This document shows positions 1 to 8,285 of a stretch of DNA of 15,330 nt, piece by piece. The stretch covers positions 1-15,330 of the forward strand of contig JALLPB010000484.1 of the NCBI GenBank assembly GCA_036939975.1. The letters run 5' to 3'. Both the position numbers and the translations under genes were made by a program. Positions within the stretch are counted from its first letter, which is position 1. Every line of letters starts with the position of its first letter. Source of the stretch: Cyclostephanos tholiformis (taxonomy: Eukaryota; Bacillariophyta; Thalassiosirophyceae; Thalassiosirales; Thalassiosiraceae). The notes below the pieces were generated by a model. That model was not told the origin of the DNA, searched no databases, and worked only from the letters and a program-made list of their open reading frames with translations.

Positions 1-162
1 CCGTATTTTCAGTCCCGTTTCCCCAAAACAAGTTCCGAACGTGTTTCTTCCAGTAACTTACCGATGCCGGCCAGACTGCCAGTATCAATATGCAGTATCA
101 TCTCTAAAACTCTAAAAAAAAATTCCTCTCTTCAGACATGAAGAAAACATTCAGAGCAAACC

Positions 163-1302
163 ATGATGTCATCACCCATCGCCCGATATCGTCGAAATAA
201 TAGCAACCATCGTCGGAGAACGGTAATAACCCCTCTCTCGAAGGTGCTACTCGTGTCGACGCTGTTGCTATGCTATAATGTCAGGGACGTTGCCGCTGCC
301 GGTCGTCGTCATCGTCGTCACTTGTCGTCGGTGGACTGCTTCGTCGTCCCGACGTCGCCATCGTCGTCGGTTCATCCGAGCGCCGCCACGGGTTGGGCCT
401 TGGCGGGAGGATCCTCATTGTCGACGAGGATTGTGTCTTTGGCGCGACGTCGCGACGACGATGATGACTACGACGACGGTCTCGGCTACGGCTACGATTA
501 CGATTACGACGTGGACGACGAAGACGATCGCCGCCCCCAACGCCGATTACGACGACGGATGCGACCTTCGCCGATGACGGACGATCTCGGTACGCCCCCC
601 CTCACCGGATCATCTCCCGACGACACCTCCCTGTCCATACCGTCCCCCTTCGGTCGGGGCGACGCGGGCCTGCGTCTGCCCCCCTCGGTATCATCCGCCC
701 TACTCGCCGGTGTCTTCGTCCTCGGCATGGGCACCGGCGTGACCGTCGACAGCCAGATCAATACCAACCCGCGCGACCTGGCAAGTCGCGACGCCGTGGA
801 CAAGAACGCGCCCAATCCCACGCTATGCACGACCTACGGCGCGAGCGCGATGGCGTTCGATCAGCGCGTCTTCGTTAGCTTCAATCCCTTTAACGTGTAC
901 GTCGCGCAGGCGGACGTCAAGCCGGCGTGCGTCCTGCGTCCCGCGAACGTCGTACCAATACTCAAGGAGCGCAAATTGCTTAACGACGACGAGATACGAG
1001 GGTGCAAGATGAACATGAATACGTGGGCGTTCGTTGGCGATCTAAACGACCAGCCGCAACTGAGCTGCGTGTACAAGAGCGAGGACGCTCAGAACGAGTT
1101 CTTGGATGATCCGAAGAGAGGTATCGGGGAGGATTATTTGGATGACGATTACTCGAGGGCCATGTCGATGAGGAAGAAGGCGTTGGAACCGGGGAAGATG
1201 AAAACGGGGAAGATGGTGAAGGACACGTTGACGGAGGGTCAGAAGAGGTCGATATTGGAGATTGGGGAAAATGCCGTAGTCGGCGCCGCTGGTGACAGGT
1301 GA
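163..1302 (+). CDS. DUF3172 protein, probably plastid-targeted, membrane-anchored
   Basis: Intronless 379-residue protein. The C-terminal half (about residues 176-315) matches what I recall of DUF3172, a family of unknown function in cyanobacteria and plastid-bearing eukaryotes: a hydrophobic helix (about 178-196), then NPRDLASRDAVDKNAPNP, YGASAMAFDQRVFVSFNPFN and four cysteines (C222, C256, C281, C302) that could pair as disulfides or bind metal. The N-terminus has a hydrophobic segment (about 26-46) after basic residues, then an Arg/Ser-rich region with C59-F60. This resembles the bipartite signal-plus-transit presequence of secondary plastids, although no clean ASAFAP motif is present. Residues 97-122 are an Asp/Tyr-rich low-complexity tract encoded by GAC/GAT/TAC runs, and the tail is Lys-rich. 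The start at 163 is favoured by the context AAACCATG; an ATG follows immediately at 166. Family call is from memory; plastid location is inference. The reaction is unknown. Confidence 0.75.
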   Translation: MMSSPIARYRRNNSNHRRRTVITPLSKVLLVSTLLLCYNVRDVAAAGRRHRRHLSSVDCFVVPTSPSSSVHPSAATGWALAGGSSLSTRIVSLARRRDDDDDYDDGLGYGYDYDYDVDDEDDRRPQRRLRRRMRPSPMTDDLGTPPLTGSSPDDTSLSIPSPFGRGDAGLRLPPSVSSALLAGVFVLGMGTGVTVDSQINTNPRDLASRDAVDKNAPNPTLCTTYGASAMAFDQRVFVSFNPFNVYVAQADVKPACVLRPANVVPILKERKLLNDDEIRGCKMNMNTWAFVGDLNDQPQLSCVYKSEDAQNEFLDDPKRGIGEDYLDDDYSRAMSMRKKALEPGKMKTGKMVKDTLTEGQKRSILEIGENAVVGAAGDR

Positions 1303-1632
1303 CCTAATAATGGTGGATGGTGTGAGGATAACAAGAATGGGAGGATTATTGATCAAAGCATAAGAATAAGCCTTTATAAACCTATAAATAATTACCCATT
1401 CTATGCCTCCGACTCCCTGTTTCACTTTTATTGAATGTCTATGAATTACTCCTTTGCGTGTAACAATGGTCACTTTCATGTGCTTCGACGACACATCTAG
1501 GAGAATGAAAAGGGCATCGTACCGCCAGTTTTATGTCAATTCTTGTCCGAAATGAAATGTGCTTTACATTACATATTCTGCATCACACCTTGGTACCATT
1601 ATTGCTAACGTCTTGGCGGCAAGGAAATAGAA

Positions 1633-1800
1633 ATGTCCTCATTGGAACGCCGGCAACCGTGGATCATACGATCTACGTCTACGATGTTGGGTCCTTCACT
1701 TAATGGGTTCTGCACCGTTGCCTGCCTTGCTGAGGGTGATGCCCTCGGCCTCTACGACCGTGATTACGTAATAAATAATACCTACCGAATGATCAAATAG
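1633..1800 (+). CDS. small unassigned ORF, 55 codons (doubtful)
   Basis: ATG-to-TAG frame of 55 residues beginning MSSLERRQPW and ending NNTYRMIK, in the gap between two convergent genes. I recognise no family, signal peptide or membrane segment. An ORF of this length can easily occur by chance, and the start lacks the AAACCATG context shared by the three well-supported genes. It is listed only because it is the longest ATG-initiated plus-strand frame I found in this gap. It may simply be part of a 3' UTR. Confidence 0.12.
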   Translation: MSSLERRQPWIIRSTSTMLGPSLNGFCTVACLAEGDALGLYDRDYVINNTYRMIK

Positions 1801-1812
1801 ACCGCTAAATAT

Positions 1813-1818
1813 TTTATT
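1813..1818 (-). promoter_or_regulatory. possible poly(A) signal of HSP70
   Basis: AATAAA on the minus strand, 23 bases downstream of the HSP70 stop codon. Distance and orientation suit a polyadenylation signal, but diatom signals are loosely defined and the region is AT-rich, so chance is possible. Confidence 0.3.
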
Positions 1819-1840
1819 AGATCTGCCTCTAAACTAGAGC

Positions 1841-3017
1841 TTAATCGATCTCCTCAATGGTAGGTCCATCAGCCGGGTCATCCGCGCCCGAGGCACCTCC
1901 CATGTCGGGCATGCCACCCATACCACCCATGTCAGGCATGCCTCCCATGCCACCGGCCCCAGCCATCTTCTGGAGGATGGGCATAGCGATCCCCTCGAGC
2001 TTCTTCTGCTTCTCCTCGAATTCCTCCTTTTCGGCAGTCTGGTTGCCATCCAACCAGGAGGTAGTCTCGTTGATGGCATCAAGGAGCGCTTTCTTGTCAG
2101 CGGCAGGGATCTTGTCCTTGACCTCCTCCCCCTCGATGGAGGACTTGAGGGAGTAGCAGTAGTTCTCGAGCCCGTTCTTAGCCTCGATGCGGTTCTTGTT
2201 GGCGTCATCTTCCGCCTTGTATTTCTCAGCCTCTTGGACCATGCGCTCTATGTCCTCCTGGGAAAGGCGTCCCTTGTCGTTCGTGATGGTGATCTTGTTC
2301 TCTTTGCCGGTGGACTTTTCAAGTGCGGAAACGTTGAGGATGCCGTTGGCGTCAATGTCAAAGCACACGTCGATTTGGGGCTGCCCACGTGGCATGGGGG
2401 GAATGCCATCCAAGTTGAACTTTCCGAGGAGGTTGTTGTCCCGGGTCATGGACCGTTCTCCTTCAAAGACCTGGATGAGCACGCCAGGCTGGTTGTCGGC
2501 GTAGGTGGAGAAGGTCTGTGTCTTCTTTGCAGGGACGGTGGTATTGCGCTTGATGAGTGTTGTCATAACGCCTCCGGCAGTCTCCAGACCGAGCGAGAGG
2601 GGGGTGACGTCGAGGAGGAGGAGCTCAGAAAGCTTCTCGGACTTGTCCGCGCCGGAGAGGATGGCGGCCTGGACCGTGGCGCCGTAAGCGACGGCCTCAT
2701 CTGGGTTGATGGACTTATTCGGCTCCTTCCCGTTGAAGAATTCAGATAGCATGCTCTGGACTTTGGGAATACGGGTGGAACCGCCGACGAGCACGATCTC
2801 ATCAACCTGGTTCTTGGAGATCTTTGCATCGCGCAGGACCTTCTCGCAAGGGTCCATGCACTTCTTGAAGTAATCCATGCACAGGTCCTCGAAGCGGGCG
2901 CGGGTGATGGTCGAGTTGTAATCAATGCCGTCGAAGAGGGAATCGATTTCGATGTGGGCCTGGGTGGAACTCGAGAGGGTGCGCTTCGCGCGCTCGCACG
3001 CCGTGCGCAGACGACGG

Positions 3018-3050
<33 letters not shown>

Positions 3051-3802
3051 TGACGGCGCTTGAAGTCCTGGAGGAAGTAGTCAACCATGCGGTTGTCGAA
3101 GTCCTCCCCACCCAGGTGGGTGTCACCAGCAGTGGCCTTGACCTCGAAGATGCCCTCCTCGATGGTGAGTAGCGACACGTCGAAAGTGCCGCCTCCCAAG
3201 TCGAAGATGAGTACGTTCTTTTCTTCTCCTTTCTTGTCGAGACCGTAGGCAATTGCTGCGGCGGTGGGCTCATTGATGATACGGAGGACGTTGAGGCCGG
3301 CGATGGCTCCGGCATCCTTGGTAGCCTGACGTTGCGAGTCATTGAAGTAGGCAGGTACGGTGACGACGGCGTTCTTCACCTCCTTGCCCAGGTAAGCCTC
3401 GGCGATCTCACGCATCTTCGTCAATACCATGGAGGAGATCTCCTCGGCCTTGAATTGCTTCTTCTCCCCCTTGTACTCCACCTCGATGATGGGCGTGCCA
3501 CCCGTTCCCGGGATGACCGTGAAGGGCCAGTGCTTCATGTCGCTTTGGACGCCTGCATCACTGAACTTGCGCCCAATGAGGCGCTTGGCATCGAAGACGG
3601 TGTTGGAAGCGTTCATGGCCGCCTGGGACTTCGCGGCATCCCCGATGAGGCGCTCGGTCTCGGTGAAGGCGACGTAGGATGGCGTGGTACGGTTACCCTG
3701 ATCGTTGGCGATAATCTCGACGCGGTCATTCTGCCATACGCCGACGCAGCTGTAGGTTGTGCCGAGGTCAATGCCGACGGATTCTCCGGTGACGGTGGAC
3801 AT
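1841..3802 (-). CDS. HSP70: cytosolic HSP70 chaperone
   Basis: Intact, intronless 653-residue cytosolic/nuclear HSP70, the normal length for the family. The ATPase domain (about 8-390) has all three signature motifs: IDLGTTYS (11-18), [12 protein letters not shown] (199-210) and [14 protein letters not shown] (336-349). The interdomain linker [12 protein letters not shown] spans 394-405. A beta-sandwich substrate domain and helical lid follow. The tail carries two copies of GGMGGMPDM (617-634) and ends in [11 protein letters not shown]70s bind hydrophobic peptide segments in ATP-driven cycles with J-proteins and exchange factors; the C-terminal EEVD-type tail is docked by TPR co-chaperones such as HOP and CHIP. 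Here the terminal V is replaced by I. There is no signal peptide or ER KDEL, so it is cytosolic. The start is fixed by AAACCATG. It is divergently paired with HSP90, and absence of introns is usual for stress-induced genes. Confidence 0.98.
1901..1954 (-). repeat. GGMP-type tandem repeat in the HSP70 tail
   Basis: Two consecutive 27-base units encode GGMGGMPDM (residues 617-625 and 626-634) just before the terminal EEID. GGMP-rich linkers are known near the C-terminus of cytosolic HSP70s of several lineages and give a flexible spacer for the TPR-binding tail. Confidence 0.85.
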
Positions 3803-4230
3803 GGTTTCGATATGTTTCGCTTGTTTTTAATGCGGAAAAAATGACGATGAATATTTTATGAAACGTTTTGTAGATGACACAGAATCATATTTTGAGTGGT
3901 GGGAGAGGGGGTCGGTCCGAGCTGGGGAGGCCACCCCGCCACGCCAGCGAGTCCCGAAGATGAAAAAAGACTTCTTCAGACTTCGGTTCGAGATCGTCCC
4001 CAAGATTCTACATACTTGTCTCCCTAAAAAACTAATTCCAACGTAATGTTTTCCTTTAGCCACGTGGTCCGTCTGTCCATCTTCCGTTTGGAAGAGAAAA
4101 GATTTCGTCCACTTAAATCCCGCCGCGCCCCACCTTGGCAAGGATTTTTAAATGTCATTTATTTCTTTTCATAAATCCAGAACTCTAAGCACAGAATATT
4201 GCATCTAGTCCACCCCTCCACCGACAAACC
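3803..4230. promoter_or_regulatory. bidirectional promoter region of HSP70 and HSP90
   Basis: 428 bases separate the two divergent start codons, so both promoters and 5' UTRs must lie here. Candidate elements seen: (1) a TTC cluster at 3972-3989, in which two AGACTTC copies (3968-3974 and 3978-3984) put TTC pentamers exactly 10 bases apart, the spacing of units 1 and 3 of a heat-shock element, with CAG instead of GAA in the middle; (2) an inverted repeat CTTCC-N4-GGAAG at 4081-4094 followed by GAA at 4096 and TTC at 4104; (3) a CCACGTGG palindrome at 4060-4067; (4) AT-rich stretches at 3848-3860 and 4144-4176 near the two genes. No perfect three-unit heat-shock element was found, and no clear TATA box can be assigned. 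Confidence 0.7.
4060..4067. promoter_or_regulatory. CCACGTGG G-box/E-box palindrome
   Basis: Perfect 8-base palindrome with a CACGTG core, the typical site of bHLH and bZIP factors. It lies 163 bases before the HSP90 start and 257 bases from the HSP70 start. An 8-base match can occur by chance; the argument for function is its placement in a shared promoter. Confidence 0.35.
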
Positions 4231-6357
4231 ATGAGCGCCGACTCCGAAAGCTACGCCTTCTCGGCGGATATCAACCAGCTCCTATCGCTGATCATCAACA
4301 CCTTCTATTCCAACAAGGAGGTCTTCCTCCGCGAACTCATCTCGAACAGCAGCGATGCCCTCGACAAGATTCGCTACCAGAGTCTCACCGACGCCTCCGT
4401 CCTCGACTCCGAGCCTGAATTGCAAATCAAGCTCATCCCCGACAAGGCCAACAACACCCTAACCATCGAGGATTCCGGCATCGGCATGACCAAGGCCGAT
4501 CTCGTTAACAACCTCGGGACCATCGCTAAGTCCGGCACGAAGGCATTCATGGAGGCGTTGACCGCAGGCGCGGATATTTCCATGATCGGGCAGTTCGGTG
4601 TCGGATTCTACTCCGCATACCTCGTAGCCGACAAGGTCGAGGTCCTATCGAAAAACAACGACGACGAGTGCCACACCTGGAGTTCCGAGGCTGGCGGTAG
4701 CTTCACTGTGACCAAGACGGAGGACTCGGGATTGGGACGCGGCACGCGCATCGTACTCCACATGAAGGAGGACATGAGCGAATACCTCGAAGAGCGTAGG
4801 CTTAAGGACTTGGTCAAGAAGCACTCCGAATTCATCGGTTTCCCGATCAAGCTCTACAAGGAGAAGACGACGGAGAAGGAGGTTACCGACGACGACGACT
4901 CCGACGACGAGGCTGATGGCGACGACGAGAAGCCAAAGATCGAGGAGGTTGACGACGAGGAGGAGGCCAAGAAAGAGAAGAAGACCAAGAAGATCAAGGA
5001 GGTCAGCCACGAGTGGGAGCACCTCAACAACACCAAACCCATCTGGATGCGCAAGCCGGAGGATATTACCCAGGATGAGTACGCGAGCTTCTACAAGAGC
5101 ATCTCCAACGACTGGGAGGAGCACGCCGCGGTGAAGCACTTCAGCGTTGAGGGACAGCTCGAGTTCCGCGCGGTTCTTTTCTGCCCGAAGCGCGCGCCCT
5201 TTGATATGTTCGAGGGTGGGGCGAAGAAGAAGCACAACCACATCAAACTTTACGTGCGTCGTGTCTTCATCCAGGACAACTGCGAGGATTTGATGCCCGA
5301 GTGGCTTTCGTTCATTAAGGGCGTGGTAGACTCTGAGGATCTGCCGCTCAACATTTCCCGCGAGACTCTCCAGCAGAACAAGATCCTTCGCGTCATTAAG
5401 AAGAATCTAGTCAAGAAGAGCATTGAGATGTTCAACGAACTCGCGGACAACGAGGATGCTTACAACAAGTTCTACGAAGCCTTCAGCAAGAACCTGAAAC
5501 TCGGCATCCACGAGGACTCGACAAACAGGGCCAAGCTTGCTAAGCTATTGCGTTACAACTCCACCAAGTCCGGTGATTCAATGACTAGCCTCGATGACTA
5601 TGTCAGTCGCATGGACGACAAGCAGCCCGGTATTTACTACATTACCGGAGAATCTAAGCGCAGTGTCGAGACTTCCCCGTTCCTCGAGAAGCTCAAGAAG
5701 AAGGGATACGAGGTCCTATACATGGTTGACCCCATTGATGAGTACTCCGTCCAGCAACTGAAGGAGTTCGAGGGGAAAAAGCTCATCAGCGCCACCAAGG
5801 AGGGCCTCAAGATGGACGAGGACGACGACGAGAAGAAGGCATTTGAAGAAGCCAAGAAGAAGTCTGAAGGTCTCTGCAAGCTGATGAAGGAAGTGCTTGA
5901 CGATAAGGTTGAGAAAGTCGTCGTCTCGAACCGTCTTGCTGATAGCCCCTGCTGCCTAGTGACCGGCGAGTATGGCTGGTCGGCCAACATGGAGCGTATC
6001 ATGAAAGCGCAGGCCCTCCGTGACTCGAGCCAGAGCGCATACATGACCTCCAAGAAGACCATGGAAATCAACCCTACAAATTCCATCATCACTGCTCTAC
6101 GCGACAAGGCAGATGCTGACCAGTCGGACAAGACTGTAAAGGATCTCATCTGGCTGCTGTACGACACCTCCCTCCTCACTTCAGGTTTCAGCCTAGATGA
6201 GCCCGCCACCTTTGCCTCGCGCATTCATCGTCTCGTGAAGCTTGGCTTGTCGATCGACGATGACGATGCCGATGACGCTGACGAGGATATGGATGACCTC
6301 CCAGCTCTTGATGGTGATGATGACAATGAGGAGAGCGCCATGGAGCAAGTTGACTAA
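4231..6357 (+). CDS. HSP90: cytosolic HSP90 chaperone
   Basis: Intact, intronless 708-residue cytosolic HSP90. The N-terminal ATPase domain carries the Bergerat-fold residues: E35 and N39 in [15 protein letters not shown]81 in DSGIGM, and [12 protein letters not shown] (121-132). An acidic/basic charged linker spans about 216-258. The middle domain has [16 protein letters not shown] (371-386) with the catalytic-loop arginine R377. The C-terminal dimerisation domain includes [10 protein letters not shown] and [10 protein letters not shown]. The protein ends [10 protein letters not shown], where the usual anchor is MEEVD. There is no signal peptide or KDEL, so it is neither GRP94 nor organellar TRAP1. 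HSP90 dimers mature kinases, receptors and other clients received from HSP70. It starts in the AAACCATG context and diverges from HSP70, which suggests shared stress control. The 3' UTR probably ends before 6511. Confidence 0.98.
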   Translation: MSADSESYAFSADINQLLSLIINTFYSNKEVFLRELISNSSDALDKIRYQSLTDASVLDSEPELQIKLIPDKANNTLTIEDSGIGMTKADLVNNLGTIAKSGTKAFMEALTAGADISMIGQFGVGFYSAYLVADKVEVLSKNNDDECHTWSSEAGGSFTVTKTEDSGLGRGTRIVLHMKEDMSEYLEERRLKDLVKKHSEFIGFPIKLYKEKTTEKEVTDDDDSDDEADGDDEKPKIEEVDDEEEAKKEKKTKKIKEVSHEWEHLNNTKPIWMRKPEDITQDEYASFYKSISNDWEEHAAVKHFSVEGQLEFRAVLFCPKRAPFDMFEGGAKKKHNHIKLYVRRVFIQDNCEDLMPEWLSFIKGVVDSEDLPLNISRETLQQNKILRVIKKNLVKKSIEMFNELADNEDAYNKFYEAFSKNLKLGIHEDSTNRAKLAKLLRYNSTKSGDSMTSLDDYVSRMDDKQPGIYYITGESKRSVETSPFLEKLKKKGYEVLYMVDPIDEYSVQQLKEFEGKKLISATKEGLKMDEDDDEKKAFEEAKKKSEGLCKLMKEVLDDKVEKVVVSNRLADSPCCLVTGEYGWSANMERIMKAQALRDSSQSAYMTSKKTMEINPTNSIITALRDKADADQSDKTVKDLIWLLYDTSLLTSGFSLDEPATFASRIHRLVKLGLSIDDDDADDADEDMDDLPALDGDDDNEESAMEQVD

Positions 6358-6540
6358 GCTGTGTTCTCGGACTTAAGTCTTTTTGTAGCTGTTGCTTACA
6401 TACCTTAGGAATATTAAAAGGCTAAACAATCGAGACATTAGATTAATCTTATCAACTACGATACTCCGTCTTTTGTTTCTTATCGTGCCATTGACAACGT
6501 TGAATTAGGCTTAATTCCTTACACCATGAGTCTTGATTTG

Positions 6541-6714
6541 TTTTATGGGCAACGCCGATTTTGGCTTTTGTTCTTCTGACATTTGTCCCTTAAGCTTGCT
6601 ATTGGCGATGCCGAGTTTGGTATTAGTTTCTTCCGACACATGTCCACTCGACTTGCTCTTTGTGGCAATGCTAGTTTTGGCTTTTTGTTCTTCCTACATG
6701 GGCCCCCTCGGCTT
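6541..6714 (-). repeat. three NUMOD3-like repeat units (minus strand)
   Basis: Three units of 60, 57 and 57 bases (6714-6655, 6654-6598, 6597-6541) encode KPRGPM*EEQKAKTSIATKS, KSSGHVSEETNTKLGIANS and KLKGQMSEEQKPKSALPIK. The shared pattern G-x-x-S-E-E-x-x-x-K resembles NUMOD3/IENR2 DNA-binding helices known from GIY-YIG homing endonucleases. The units match the plus-strand array at 8448-8727. Confidence 0.6.
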
Positions 6715-7527
6715 GCCTTTGTTTAGTCCCATCTTCCTTTTTTCCACTACATGATCATACCTGTCCACTAGTTGTTCAATCTTTTCAGAATCCTTGGTAG
6801 CAAATAGGAGATTGGGGTGCTCAAGGAAAGTAACCCAACTGCCACTCCAAGATCAAATAGCAGTAGAAATATCCTTTGTAGCGTTGATGACATTGCGAAC
6901 CTGTTTTTTGACAGAATCTGATTTCAATGCAACTAAGGTCATAAGATGGGTAGCTCTTTCACACTTTATAAACCTCCTTCATCTAACCTCGCATGTATTA
7001 TCCACCCGAATCCTTTTGAGCACATTCCCTGCAAACAATAAAAAGAGACAGTTCATCCCTCCAGAGGTAAATGCCTCCAATGCAATGTCAATGTTATGCA
7101 TGGTTACACAAACCTCTCCCTCTTTTTTCGCAACACTTGGACAATTTGCATACTTTCCAAGTGTAGGTGGATCAATTAAACAAGCAGGGCATTCATTGCA
7201 ATTAAATAACCTCAAGTCATAAAACAAAAAAGATGCAAAGCTGATTTCTTCAATTGTTCTCATTACTCTTTCAGACAAACTTTCAACAGGACGTTTCACT
7301 TGAGGCAAATACCCACCAAATGCACAATAGTAACCTTCAAAGGTCACGCAAAAATTGATCACCGTGATTAGGTTATTGCCTGAAATGGCAACATCACCAA
7401 GTTTGCAGATTTGCTCTTCTGTAAAGGGATCTAGTGAATAGTTCAAGTGAGTACAAAGATCTTGTTTCAACCTCTTTATCACTGCTTCATCGATTGCCTT
7501 CACCACTTGTGGATCCTTCCTCATCAC

Positions 7528-7597
7528 CTGTGGAACAAATGAACAGGATGCACATGTGAGGATGCCAAGTGAGAATCATATGATGATTCTTTTACAC
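7528..7597 (-). other. predicted intron in the coiled-coil pseudogene
   Basis: 70-base GT-AG intron starting GTGTAAAAG and ending TTTGTTCCACAG. Removing it joins two otherwise separate frames in phase 0 without changing the flanking codons. Its size is close to the 69-106 base introns of the neighbouring large gene. Confidence 0.6.
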
Positions 7598-7730
7598 AAT
7601 CTCTCTATTTTTGTTGCTCTTCCATTTTTGAGTTTCCCGCCAGATTAAAAAAAGGGGAGGGAACCCATTGGACCCCCTATTAATGAAGAAAAAAACTGGT
7701 CTTCTGGTATCCTCATCCATGGCCTCATTG

Positions 7731-8090
7731 TTCTTCTTGGTGAGGCACTCAAGCTCGGCCTTGAGAGAATTCGTGGTGACAATGGCCACATTGTTCTTCT
7801 TGGTGAGAGACTCCAGCTCAGCCTTGAAAGAATTCACAGTGTCAATGCCAATATTGTACTTCTTGGTGAGGGACTCGAATTCAGCCTTGAGAGACTTCAT
7901 GGTGTCAATGGCCACATCGTTCTTCTTGGTGAGGGACTCAAGCTTGGCCTTGTGAGAATTCATGGTGTCAATGGCTACATTGTTCTTCTTGATGATGGAC
8001 TTGAGCTCAACCTTGAGAGAATTTACAATGTCAATGGCCACATCATTCTTCTTGGTGAGTGACTTGAGCTTTGCCTTGAGAGAATTCACT
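7731..8090 (-). repeat. 63-bp tandem repeats encoding a 21-residue coiled-coil unit
   Basis: Nearly six head-to-tail copies with an exact 63-base period: units start at 7731, 7794, 7857, 7920, 7983 and 8046, and the last diverges after about 8088. On the minus strand each unit encodes a variant of SLKAELESLTKKNNVAIDT, i.e. three heptads with Leu/Leu/Val on one face, so the predicted product is a continuous coiled coil. Unit-to-unit differences are mostly substitutions, and the period is never broken. Confidence 0.85.
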
Positions 8091-8285
8091 TGTGCATCCT
8101 TCTGGTTTATTCTCTCCTCAATTACCTTGTGAATCAAGATAATCAAAATCTCCTCAAAGGGAGGGATGTAAACTTCATTGAGTGACACTACAGTAATTAT
8201 GCTCTGGCGATTCGTAAACAATATGACTTATGGACATATCTGAACTTCATCAGGGGATTTTCTAATCAGAATGAATGGAGACTAA

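Larger units (their letters stand above)
1303..1840. other. convergent intergenic region between DUF3172 gene and HSP70
   Basis: Both flanking genes end here, so this should hold two 3' UTRs. I see AT-rich stretches (around 1364-1395) suited to 3'-end formation of the plus-strand gene. An AATAAA on the minus strand lies 23 bases beyond the HSP70 stop. A 55-codon plus-strand ORF occupies 1633-1800, with no recognisable similarity. No tRNA, repeat array or other conserved element was recognised. Confidence 0.5.
6511..8221 (-). pseudogene. decayed coiled-coil plus NUMOD3-like repeat protein gene
   Basis: Two exons joined by a 70-base intron (7597-7528; starts GTGTAA, ends TTCCACAG). Exon 1 (8221-7598, probably missing its true start: no in-frame ATG before the repeats, and a TAA at 8230-8228) encodes a repetitive coiled coil of 21-residue units. 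Exon 2 starts at 7527 and splices in phase to read NREI-VMRKDPQVVK. It continues through a Cys-rich stretch (NCNECPACLIDPPTLGKYA) to a tail with three NUMOD3-like units (6714-6541) and a TAA at 6513-6511. The same frame is interrupted by TGA at 6981-6979, TGA at 6855-6853 and TAG at 6696-6694, with no frameshift; the sequence after each stop still reads as protein. The TAG falls where the sister units have Ser in the SEE motif. I therefore call it a pseudogene by nonsense mutation. The function of the parent gene is unknown. No nuclease catalytic domain was seen. Confidence 0.6.

Noticed and set aside
1042..1494. 150-codon minus-strand frame overlapping the end of the DUF3172 gene
   Set aside because: Half of it is opposite conserved DUF3172 coding sequence and the product has no recognisable features.
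2234..2749. Plus-strand frames across HSP70 (also 3332-3844)
   Set aside because: Antisense to invariant HSP70 motifs, with no independent family resemblance. Long antisense frames opposite HSP70 are a known artefact.
3858..4046. 62-codon plus-strand and 104-codon minus-strand frames between HSP70 and HSP90
   Set aside because: They occupy the region needed for both promoters and 5' UTRs and show no family resemblance or start context.
4645..5241. 198- and 195-codon minus-strand frames across HSP90 (also 5637-6224)
   Set aside because: Both are antisense to the conserved HSP90 coding sequence and give Leu/Val- or Ser-rich unrecognisable products, the usual result of strong codon bias.
7668..7955. 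95-codon plus-strand frame across the 63-bp repeats
   Set aside because: It is repetitive only because the DNA is repetitive. The minus strand gives a clean coiled-coil heptad pattern and an in-phase splice to the next exon, so the plus frame is a shadow.
7731..8090. CRISPR-like array
   Set aside because: Units are contiguous 63-base tandem repeats with no unique spacers, in a eukaryotic gene context.
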